A stretch of DNA of 64,000 nucleotides from Bacteroidaceae bacterium (GTDB lineage Bacteria; Bacteroidota; Bacteroidia; Bacteroidales; Barnesiellaceae_A), in assembly GCA_017410245.1 (NCBI GenBank), contig JAFQRE010000002.1:1-64000 (forward strand), read 5' to 3'. Under the pieces are notes generated by a model. That model ran no database searches. It saw only the letters and a list, made by a program, of their open reading frames with translations, and was not told where the DNA came from. The translations under genes were made by a program, and so were the position numbers. Below, piece after piece: positions 1-7,012 of this stretch (position 1 is its first letter; the number at the start of each line of letters is the position of its first letter).

Positions 1-1732
1 GAAAGAGAAAGAGAAAGAGAAGGAGAATGATGAAGAAAATGAAACTATACCACCAACAGATAATGATGAGGATAACGAAAATCCCATTGACACAGCAACT
101 ATTGATGACAACAAGGACACTATCATTATAGACGAAACACCTACTACATTGTCTAACGAAGGAGAGCCTTCGTTTACCGTAAGCACCGGTACAAAAGAGG
201 AGATGTATGACGAGGTACTCAAGGACTACGACCCCACACTCGACTTGCCTCGCTACAAGAAGCCAACCCTCGACCTCTTGGCCGAAATTAACGACAATAC
301 AGGCTCGGTGGATCGTAACGAGCTCAACGAAAATAAGCAGCGCATTACCGACACGTTGATGACATATGGCATCGAGATAAGCTCGATACAAGCAACCGTA
401 GGCCCTACTGTGACACTATACGAGATAGTACCAGCTCCGGGTGTGCGCATTGCCCGCATTAAGAACCTTGAAGACGACATTGCCCTTAGCCTTGCAGCAT
501 TGGGTATTCGTATCATTGCCCCCATACCGGGTAAAGGTACCATCGGTATTGAAGTACCTAATAACGATCCGCAAATAGTGTCGATGCGTTCAATCATTGC
601 ATCACGCAAGTTCCAAGAGAGCAAATACGAACTTCCCATTGCACTGGGCAAAACTATAACCAACGAAATATTTATTGCCGACCTCACCAAGATGCCTCAC
701 GTACTCGTTGCCGGTGCAACAGGACAAGGTAAATCGGTAGGTCTCAACGCTATTATTACTTCGTTACTATACAAAAAGCACCCGGCCGAACTGAAGTTTG
801 TACTTGTAGATCCCAAGAAAGTAGAGTTTAGCATCTACTCGGCCATTGAACGTCACTTCTTGGCCAAACTGCCCGATGCTAATGAACCTATCATTACCGA
901 TACAACCCAAGTAGTGCAAACACTGCAATCGGTCACTCGAGAGATGGATACCCGCTACGAATTGCTGAGATCGGCACGTGTGCGTACAATTAAGGAGTAC
1001 AATGCCAAGTTCAAGTCGCGCCATCTTTTGCCCTCAAAGGGTCACCGTTTCTTACCTTACATTGTAGTTATCATCGATGAGTTCAGCGATCTTATCATGA
1101 CAGCCGGCAAGGAGGTTGAGAGTCCCATTATTCGTATCGCCCAGTTGGCACGTGCAGTAGGTATTCACATGATTATCGCTACCCAACGTCCTTCTACCAA
1201 TGTCATCACAGGTATTATCAAGGCCAACTTCCCCGCTCGTGTAGCCTTCCGTGTACAATCAATGATAGACTCACGCACTATTCTCGATTGCCCCGGTGCC
1301 AACCAATTGATAGGTAGAGGAGATATGCTCATATCGCAAGGTGGCGAAATGGTGCGTGTACAATGTGCCTTTGTAGATACCCCCGAGGTAGAAGAAGTGT
1401 GCCACTATATAAGCGAGCAACAGAGCTACCCCGATGCCTTCCTATTGCCCGAGTATGTTCCCGACGAGAGCGATGGTGGCGGTTCGGCTACCTTTGATAC
1501 GAAAGACAAAGACTCATTATTTGAAGAAGCAGCCCGCCTGATAGTATCGTCGCAACAAGCATCTACCTCTTCGCTGCAACGACGCTACTCGATAGGCTAC
1601 AACCGAGCCGGTCGCTTGATGGACCAACTCGAAGCTGCCGGTATCGTAGGTCCGGCTGTTGGTGGTCGTCCTCGTGAGGTACTCATAATGGACGTAATGC
1701 AACTCGAAAACAAACTTGAACAAATGAAATAA
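1..1732 (+). CDS. ftsK: DNA translocase FtsK, 5' end outside window
   Basis: The reading frame is already open at base 2, so the N-terminal membrane part lies upstream. What is visible starts with an acidic and lysine-rich linker (alternating Lys-Glu, then Asp/Glu/Asn-rich), followed by the FtsK alpha and beta motor domains and the C-terminal winged-helix gamma domain. The Walker A motif GATGQGKS lies near bases 713-736 and Walker B (VVIIDEFSDL) near 1066-1095. The gamma domain after about base 1505 (SLQRRYSIGYNRAGRLMDQLE) is the part that reads KOPS-type polar sequences in the family. FtsK pumps chromosome DNA through the closing septum and activates XerCD at dif. The TTG at 149 should not be taken as a start, because coding continues upstream of it. 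The stop is 3 bases before the lolA-like gene, so the two are probably co-transcribed. Confidence 0.97.
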   Translation, partial: KEKEKEKENDEENETIPPTDNDEDNENPIDTATIDDNKDTIIIDETPTTLSNEGEPSFTVSTGTKEEMYDEVLKDYDPTLDLPRYKKPTLDLLAEINDNTGSVDRNELNENKQRITDTLMTYGIEISSIQATVGPTVTLYEIVPAPGVRIARIKNLEDDIALSLAALGIRIIAPIPGKGTIGIEVPNNDPQIVSMRSIIASRKFQESKYELPIALGKTITNEIFIADLTKMPHVLVAGATGQGKSVGLNAIITSLLYKKHPAELKFVLVDPKKVEFSIYSAIERHFLAKLPDANEPIITDTTQVVQTLQSVTREMDTRYELLRSARVRTIKEYNAKFKSRHLLPSKGHRFLPYIVVIIDEFSDLIMTAGKEVESPIIRIAQLARAVGIHMIIATQRPSTNVITGIIKANFPARVAFRVQSMIDSRTILDCPGANQLIGRGDMLISQGGEMVRVQCAFVDTPEVEEVCHYISEQQSYPDAFLLPEYVPDESDGGGSATFDTKDKDSLFEEAARLIVSSQQASTSSLQRRYSIGYNRAGRLMDQLEAAGIVGPAVGGRPREVLIMDVMQLENKLEQMK

Positions 1733-1735
1733 GCC

Positions 1736-2365
1736 ATGAATAAGAGTTTTATTGCATTTTTATCAATAATAATATGTACATTTGTACAATCATCGGCACA
1801 AACGACTACTGTTGATGGATATTTGGATAAAGTCATAGAAAACATCATCAAATCAAAAGGTATTACAGCCGAATTTACGATGCAAGGAAGTACAAACAGC
1901 GGATTATACATGCAAGGTACAATGAAAATGCAAGGCAAAAAGTTCTACCTCAGCACCAACGACCTTACTACATGGTACGATGGCAAGACCTTGTGGTCGT
2001 ATGCTCCGAGCATTGGCGAAGTGAATATAACAACCCCTACCCGACAAGAGCTTGCCGAGATAAATCCCTACTTGCTACTCGACAACTACAAGCAATCGTT
2101 CACTGCACAAGAGTTGCAAAGCAAGCATAAGGGCGAGCGCGTTTTCCGCCTTACTCCCACCAAACGCAATACGCCCTATGCACACATTACAGTATGCGTA
2201 GCTACTGAGAGCATGTCACCAATTACATTTGAAATCACCGACAATAACAACCAAACAACCCTCGTAGCTATTACAAACTATAACAACAAGGCAACCCTCT
2301 CAGCGCAAACTTTTGCTTTTGATGCATCACAATATCCCAATGTTGCAATTATAGACTTAAGATAA
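1736..2365 (+). CDS. lolA: LolA-like outer-membrane lipoprotein carrier protein
   Basis: The 209-residue product begins with a clear signal peptide (hydrophobic residues 4-16, cleavage near SSAQ at 19-22). The rest fits the LolA fold: an early ITAEFTMQG strand, then YLSTNDLTTWYDGKTLWSY, the usual site of the concave beta sheet. LolA proteins carry lipoproteins across the periplasm to the outer membrane. Bacteroidota lack a close LolB, so the receiving step is not known from this sequence. The gene starts 3 bases after ftsK and is followed 26 bases later by trxB. The ftsK-lolA-trxB order is common in Bacteroidales. Confidence 0.88.
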   Translation: MNKSFIAFLSIIICTFVQSSAQTTTVDGYLDKVIENIIKSKGITAEFTMQGSTNSGLYMQGTMKMQGKKFYLSTNDLTTWYDGKTLWSYAPSIGEVNITTPTRQELAEINPYLLLDNYKQSFTAQELQSKHKGERVFRLTPTKRNTPYAHITVCVATESMSPITFEITDNNNQTTLVAITNYNNKATLSAQTFAFDASQYPNVAIIDLR

Positions 2366-2391
2366 ATTATTAACCTCTAAAATTTAATAAT

Positions 2392-3339
2392 ATGGAAACT
2401 ACAGAAAGAACAAAATGTCTTATCATCGGTTCAGGACCTGCCGGTTTTACTGCAGCTATCTATGCTTCACGCGCCGACTTGGCTCCCATCTTGTATGAGG
2501 GTATGGTTCCCGGTGGTCAGCTCACCATTACAACCGAAATCGAGAACTTCCCCGGCTATCCCGAAGGTATCACAGGTACAGCCATGATGGAAGACCTCCG
2601 CAAACAAGCAGCTCGCTTTGGTACCGATATTCGCAATGGAGAAGTAACAGCAATCGATGCTTCGGTACGACCCTTTCGCGTTACAATTGATGGCAACAAA
2701 GTGATTGAAACAGATACACTCATCTATGCTACAGGTGCATCGGCCAAGTATCTCGGTCTTCCTGATGAAACAAAATATGCCGGTATGGGCGTATCGGCTT
2801 GCGCTACCTGCGATGGTTTCTTCTACCGCAAGAAAGTTGTTGCTGTAGTAGGTGGTGGTGATACTGCTTGCGAAGAGGCAATCTATCTTTCACACCTTGC
2901 CAAACACGTTTACTTGCTCATTCGTCGCGATGTATTGCGTGCATCAAACATCATGCAAGAGCGCGTAAGAAATACCGAGAACATTACAATTCTCTACAAC
3001 ACACAAGCCGAAGGTCTATACGGCGAAAACGGTGTTGAGGGTGCATATATCGTTAAGAACAAAGGTACTGAGCAAGAGACTCACGAGCAATTGCCCATCG
3101 ATGGATTCTTCCTCGCTATTGGTCACAAACCCAATGCCGACCTCCTCGCCGGTCAAGTAGAACTCGACGAACACGGTTATATTGTTACCAAACCCTATAC
3201 AGCAGAGACCAACATTCCCGGTCTTTTTGCAGCCGGTGACGTTGCCGATCCTCGCTACCGTCAAGCTATTACTGCAGCTGCTTCGGGTTGCCGCGCCGCT
3301 ATCGATGCCAAGAACTATATCTTGATGAACAATTTGTAA
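2392..3339 (+). CDS. trxB: Thioredoxin-disulfide reductase
   Basis: The 315-residue length is normal for low-molecular-weight thioredoxin reductase. An N-terminal FAD-binding GSGPAGFTAAIYASR motif is at about residues 13-27. The redox-active CATC disulfide is at residues 137-140, and the NADPH-binding motif VVGGGDTACEEA follows at about 152-163. The C-terminal FAD motif (GLFAAGDVADPRYRQ) is present. The enzyme uses NADPH to reduce thioredoxin in the cytoplasm. It is probably the last gene of the ftsK-lolA transcript, because a strong hairpin follows within 36 bases of the stop. Confidence 0.97.
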   Translation: METTERTKCLIIGSGPAGFTAAIYASRADLAPILYEGMVPGGQLTITTEIENFPGYPEGITGTAMMEDLRKQAARFGTDIRNGEVTAIDASVRPFRVTIDGNKVIETDTLIYATGASAKYLGLPDETKYAGMGVSACATCDGFFYRKKVVAVVGGGDTACEEAIYLSHLAKHVYLLIRRDVLRASNIMQERVRNTENITILYNTQAEGLYGENGVEGAYIVKNKGTEQETHEQLPIDGFFLAIGHKPNADLLAGQVELDEHGYIVTKPYTAETNIPGLFAAGDVADPRYRQAITAAASGCRAAIDAKNYILMNNL

Positions 3340-3374
3340 TAGTTTATTGCAATACACATTGCATAATTTAAATA

Positions 3375-3407
3375 AGCCGATATGTATCAAGTTGTTACAT
3401 ATCGGCT
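3375..3407 (+). terminator. Intrinsic terminator after trxB
   Basis: A perfect 12-bp stem (3375-3386 with 3396-3407) with a 9-nt loop is followed by ATTTTATTATT. It ends the ftsK-lolA-trxB transcript. Confidence 0.85.
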
Positions 3408-3496
3408 ATTTTATTATTATTCGTTTTTGACACAATAAAAGAGAAGTGCTAAAATATGCTTAAAAATCATGTTAAAGAACATTTTTTGACATAGAC

Positions 3497-3531
3497 TTTT
3501 GCATTATGTATCAATTTTTTACTTACATTTG
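3497..3531 (+). promoter_or_regulatory. Promoter of the Crp/Fnr gene
   Basis: The Bacteroidota -7 box TACATTTG is at 3524-3531, with TTTTG at 3497-3501 as a loosely spaced -33 element (22-base spacer). TTTGAC at 3485-3490 could be half of an FNR-like site centred about 35 bases upstream of the -7 box. That would suit autoregulation, but the second half is poor. Confidence 0.6.
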
Positions 3532-3557
3532 CGCTCGAAAGTTACATACACTTAGAA

Positions 3558-4259
3558 ATGGTAAAGAAGAGTACGTTAGAATCTATCTTACAAAATGAAA
3601 TGTCCGACTTCTGGGCACTTCTTGATAGTGAAGAAAAACGCATAATTTCCGATAACTTCAAGATTACGAATTACAAGAAAAATGAAGTAATCTATAACGA
3701 AGGCGATCGCCCCTTGCAACTGATGTATCTACTAAAAGGTAAAGTCAAAGTTTACAAAAAGGGTAATGGCGACCGTAACCAGATTATACGTTTAGTCCGT
3801 CCGGGACAATACTTTGGTTATCGTGCCTACTTTGCCAATGAAGCGTATGTAACATCGGGCGCAGCTATTGAGAGCACTCAAGTAGGATTTCTGCCCATGT
3901 CGTTGGTTGAGGAACACATACGTCGCAATAACGACTTGGCGTTTTTCTTCATTCGCGCTCTTGCCAACAACCTTGGACAATCGGACACTCGCACAGTCAA
4001 TCTTACACAAAAACACATTAGAGGTCGCTTGGCCGAGTCGTTGATGGTTCTGTATGACAATTATGGTTATGAGCCAGATAGTACTACTCTTAACATATAT
4101 CTGTCGCGCGAAGATCTTGCCAACTTGTCCAATATGACAACATCTAATGCAATACGCACTCTCACTGCATTTGCATCGGAACAACTCATAACTGTTGATG
4201 GTAGAAAAATAAAAATCCTCAACGAACAAGAACTACGTCATATAAGCAAATACGGATAA
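3558..4259 (+). CDS. Crp/Fnr-family transcriptional regulator
   Basis: This is a 233-residue cyclic-nucleotide-binding-domain regulator. The N-terminal beta roll (about residues 40-125) contains VIYNEGDRPLQLMYLLKGKV and the PGQYFGY turn. A long dimerisation helix (about 125-160) and a C-terminal winged helix (about 165-233) with helix-turn-helix LSREDLANLSNMTTSNAIRT follow. The protein contains no cysteine, so it cannot hold an FNR-type iron-sulfur cluster. The usual cAMP-contacting Arg-Ser pair is not evident, so the ligand is unknown. Arginine is kept at the position of FNR Arg213 in the recognition helix, but the Glu and Ser partners differ. A decayed copy of this gene lies at 6715-6837, and FNR-like palindromes flank that copy, so the neighbouring protease and BspA genes are candidate targets. 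That last link is inference. Confidence 0.93.
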   Translation: MVKKSTLESILQNEMSDFWALLDSEEKRIISDNFKITNYKKNEVIYNEGDRPLQLMYLLKGKVKVYKKGNGDRNQIIRLVRPGQYFGYRAYFANEAYVTSGAAIESTQVGFLPMSLVEEHIRRNNDLAFFFIRALANNLGQSDTRTVNLTQKHIRGRLAESLMVLYDNYGYEPDSTTLNIYLSREDLANLSNMTTSNAIRTLTAFASEQLITVDGRKIKILNEQELRHISKYG

Positions 4260-4331
4260 TATTGAGTAGTCATAGTGTTTGATTATGAGCTTATTTTAGA
4301 GGCTCACTCCATCTGCATTTTGTTTGTTCAC

Positions 4332-4357
4332 TATCAATATAACTCTATATATTGATA
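4332..4357 (-). terminator. AT-rich inverted repeat after the S8 protease gene
   Basis: Arms TATCAATATA (4332-4341) and TATATTGATA (4348-4357) pair over 10 bp, ten bases beyond the protease stop codon. The stem is almost all A-T and lacks a clear T-run, so it is only a weak candidate terminator between the convergent crp and protease genes. Confidence 0.35.
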
Positions 4358-4366
4358 ATGACACAC

Positions 4367-6562
4367 TTACAATCTTATAAGAGTAGAGCCTGAAGTAGCT
4401 GTATCACCGGTGTTGAGTTGTATTGCATATATACCACCAGATAGCTGCGATACATCTACTGTACAACCTCTCGCTTCAGCAACCTTTATTCCATTCATTG
4501 AGTATATCGATATTGACACTGTGCTATCTTCCGGTGTTACGTCATCGGCGAAAAAAACCCTCAATGTTGAACCATCAATTTTAAAATAAGCCTTAAAAGG
4601 CTGATGCTCGTAGAGTTCCGGAATATTGGCCTTCATTTCGAGCACATACAACAAACCCTTGTATGCATCTATCTCACCATACCCATAAGTATTGTTGGGA
4701 TATTCCATTGTATCGTCGGGTTGCTCGGCACAATAGGCTATAATTTTCAAGATATCTTGAGGTGTGAGTGTTGGATCGGCCTCCAGCCACAAAGCTATCG
4801 TTCCGGCTACTACCGGCGATGCCATAGAAGTACCTGATTGTGCCATATAATAATAGTCTTTACCATTATATTTCACTCTATCGGTGAGCGATTTTCTATC
4901 AACATCGGGTGTAGCAGAGAAACTATTATATGCAGCATTGATATTCATTCCTGGAGCCACAACATCGGGCTTTATCAATCCATCAAATGTAGGACCTAAC
5001 GAAGAAAACTTTGCTATGCAACCGGGTGCATCGGGTCGGAATATATCAACATCTGTGTTTTCATTACCATCAATGTTGGTAAAAGTAGATGTGTATCCTG
5101 TAGCTCCTACCGCAATGACAGAAGGTAAAGTTGCCGGCCATGATACAGAATATCCGGGTTGCACACATTCATACTCAGGAATACCTTCTATATTGGCAAA
5201 CGGAGAGTAAAACAAATCGCTATACAGCCAAGCCGGTCCGTTACCAGAAAGTAAGCATGTTGCACCATATAGCATCAAATAGGCCATATTAGGAAAACTA
5301 CCATCTATATGAAAAACATCTCCGCGGGCATCTTCATAGTCACTTTTATATACTCGCAGTTCTATATCGCCGGCACTTACCGTTGCATTCAATACACACG
5401 TATCCTTACCAAGTTTTTTTATACTATCGGTGTTGAAAATAATTGTACCCTCAATATACTGATCGACCAACTTGATACTTAAGAAATCGAAGCGAACCGA
5501 CTGATTGACAGGTGTTACAATATCCATATCTATGATATTTCCACCTCCAATGCCATTGGTAATAGCGACACCGGCTTGTGGCATATCGGTAGGTTTCTCC
5601 ATATAAGGCACCTGATGCCCCATATTGCCACATGCCGCTACAATGATTCGTCCAGGACCTACCAACTGGGCAATAGCCTCGCCTTCAAGAATACGCTGGC
5701 GCGACAATGTTATGCTTTCACAACTACTGAAATTGATGACACAAGGCTTTTGTTCCTTTGCGGCTTTATCAAATAGGTACTTAAATCCTAATACTGCAGT
5801 GGCAGATGTGTGCATACCGGGATTTTCAAAATCGGCTCTGTCCGAATTGAAATCGGCCAAGTATATGTCGCTTTCATAAGCTATACCACCATATTTACCA
5901 TCGACACTCGAACCTGCCATAGTGCTTGCCACATGCGTACCATGAGTAACATTATATGTATATTTTGAGTGTTGGTGTTGCGATATCTCCTTGGGATTAT
6001 CTATTTCACGCCCCTTTGTACCATCACTATTGGGCCAACAGAAGTCATAATAATACTTTATACGGCAATTGCCTTCTTCGTCATAAAATGCAGGGTGGGT
6101 TAAGTCATAATAACAATCGAATATACCCGCTACCACACCTTTACCAGTGAATGCTTGAGGTAGATTAACACCTCTATATATATCGGTAGCATTTATATAT
6201 TCCTTGGTATCATCTACAGCTATACGAGGCATACGCTCGGCCTCAATTCTCTCAATACGGGAATCAGTAGAGAGCGGCAAAATGCTATCTATAGGTATAT
6301 TTACAATGTATATGCGGCCTATACTATCTACCAATTGGCAAGCATATTCTTCAAAGACCGATACATCTCGGTTGCTATCGGTTAGAGCAACAAGAGCCAG
6401 CACATACGATTGAGATGCTGTACCCAAAACACGCTTGGGTAAATCATTGTTCTTCGAGCGCAACATAGTAGCCAAATGTGATGAGAGTTTACTATAATCG
6501 ACCTGCGCCATCGATACTGAATAAAAGGCAAACATTGCCACAACGAATAACAGCTTTTTCAT
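4367..6562 (-). CDS. Secreted S8 (subtilisin-like) serine peptidase with T9SS-type C-terminal domain
   Basis: The 731-residue product has an N-terminal signal peptide (residues 1-19, ending SVSMAQ). The subtilase domain spans about residues 138-640. The catalytic residues are visible: Asp149 in GIFDCYYDLTHPAF, His207 in THGTHVAST and Ser579 in SGTSMASPVVAG, with oxyanion-hole Asn313 in AACGNMG. A long insertion separates Asn313 from Ser579, as in other Bacteroidales subtilases, and may be a PA-like or beta domain. The last 70 residues form a sorting-type module (VSISIYSMNGIKVAEA, GGIYAIQL), which suggests export by the type IX system and attachment at the surface. It is transcribed away from the BspA gene. 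Its promoter region holds an FNR-like palindrome. The substrate is unknown. Confidence 0.92.
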   Translation of the reverse strand: MKKLLFVVAMFAFYSVSMAQVDYSKLSSHLATMLRSKNNDLPKRVLGTASQSYVLALVALTDSNRDVSVFEEYACQLVDSIGRIYIVNIPIDSILPLSTDSRIERIEAERMPRIAVDDTKEYINATDIYRGVNLPQAFTGKGVVAGIFDCYYDLTHPAFYDEEGNCRIKYYYDFCWPNSDGTKGREIDNPKEISQHQHSKYTYNVTHGTHVASTMAGSSVDGKYGGIAYESDIYLADFNSDRADFENPGMHTSATAVLGFKYLFDKAAKEQKPCVINFSSCESITLSRQRILEGEAIAQLVGPGRIIVAACGNMGHQVPYMEKPTDMPQAGVAITNGIGGGNIIDMDIVTPVNQSVRFDFLSIKLVDQYIEGTIIFNTDSIKKLGKDTCVLNATVSAGDIELRVYKSDYEDARGDVFHIDGSFPNMAYLMLYGATCLLSGNGPAWLYSDLFYSPFANIEGIPEYECVQPGYSVSWPATLPSVIAVGATGYTSTFTNIDGNENTDVDIFRPDAPGCIAKFSSLGPTFDGLIKPDVVAPGMNINAAYNSFSATPDVDRKSLTDRVKYNGKDYYYMAQSGTSMASPVVAGTIALWLEADPTLTPQDILKIIAYCAEQPDDTMEYPNNTYGYGEIDAYKGLLYVLEMKANIPELYEHQPFKAYFKIDGSTLRVFFADDVTPEDSTVSISIYSMNGIKVAEARGCTVDVSQLSGGIYAIQLNTGDTATSGSTLIRL

Positions 6563-6593
6563 TTTAAATTTACCATTTTACTATTAATTTTTG

Positions 6594-6601
6594 CAAATAT
6601 A
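6594..6601 (-). promoter_or_regulatory. -7 box of the S8 protease promoter
   Basis: On the minus strand the bases read TATATTTG, an exact TAnnTTTG box, 32 bases before the protease start. No good TTTG -33 element is seen, as would suit an activator-dependent promoter. Confidence 0.6.
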
Positions 6602-6639
6602 TAGAACATATCAAAATATACCAACACTTTATTATTTTT

Positions 6640-6655
6640 TTTGACATATATCAAA
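6640..6655. promoter_or_regulatory. FNR-like palindrome upstream of the S8 protease
   Basis: TTTGACATATATCAAA is a 16-bp dyad with one mismatched pair. It differs from the classic FNR consensus TTGAT-N4-ATCAA at one of ten positions. Its centre is 50 bases upstream of the centre of the protease -7 box, near -57. Binding by the local Crp/Fnr protein is inferred. Confidence 0.5.
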
Positions 6656-6714
6656 TTTCAATAATTGCAACAACATCAAGCATAAATATCTGTCGTTAAT
6701 ATTTTACATGTCAC

Positions 6715-6837
6715 TCGGAAACTCGTATAGTCAATCTTACCCAAGATGCATTCGGGATAGCTTGACCGAGTCCTTGACAGTAGAATAATAAAATACTCAA
6801 CGAACAATAACTGCGCCACATAAGCAAGTACTGATAA
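6715..6837 (+). pseudogene. Decayed 3' copy of the Crp/Fnr gene
   Basis: The stretch aligns in two collinear blocks with the intact crp-type gene: 6715-6781 with 3981-4048, and 6782-6837 with 4203-4259, ending at the same stop codon. By eye about 80 percent of the bases match. The join falls exactly where the intact gene has two copies of GTTGATGGT (4040-4048 and 4194-4202). The copy therefore lost 154 bp between these short repeats, and 154 is not a multiple of three. The first two-thirds of the gene is absent. It cannot encode a regulator. Confidence 0.85.
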
Positions 6838-6889
6838 AGGGAAATTCGCCACACAACCATAATCAAAAAGTAATCTCAAAGCGTGTTTT

Positions 6890-6905
6890 TTTGACCAATG
6901 TCAAA
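6890..6905. promoter_or_regulatory. Perfect FNR-like palindrome upstream of the BspA gene
   Basis: TTTGAC-CAAT-GTCAAA has perfect 6-bp arms around a 4-base spacer. Its centre is 55 bases upstream of the centre of the TATCTTTG -7 box, so about -62 from the predicted start. That is where class I activators of the Crp/Fnr family sit. The match to this family and to the neighbouring regulator is inference. Confidence 0.55.
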
Positions 6906-6948
6906 TAAATACTAACAAATAAATGCATCAAATAAGTTTTATACGATA

Positions 6949-6956
6949 TATCTTTG
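6949..6956 (+). promoter_or_regulatory. -7 box of the BspA-gene promoter
   Basis: TATCTTTG is an exact TAnnTTTG box, 56 bases before the start codon. No matching TTTG is seen at -33, which would fit a promoter needing an activator. Confidence 0.65.
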
Positions 6957-7012
6957 CATCGCGTATTAAATCACAACCAAAAACCAATTAACAATAACAA
7001 GTTTGAAGATTT

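Larger units (their letters stand above)
6563..7012. other. 450-bp divergent intergenic region between the S8 protease and BspA genes
   Basis: This gap holds, from left to right: the leftward protease promoter (6594-6601), an FNR-like dyad (6640-6655), a decayed crp fragment (6715-6837), a second FNR-like dyad (6890-6905) and the rightward BspA promoter (6949-6956). No intact reading frame of note is present. An A+T-rich leader separates the -7 box from the BspA start. Confidence 0.8.

Noticed and set aside
1-60. The short hexamer repeat as a CRISPR or other array
   Set aside because: There are no spacers and the repeat is in frame within the FtsK linker.
6660-6710. Extension of the crp remnant further left (AATATCTGTCG resembles 4094-4106)
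   Set aside because: The match is short and out of order with the aligned blocks, so chance or a rearranged scrap cannot be told apart.
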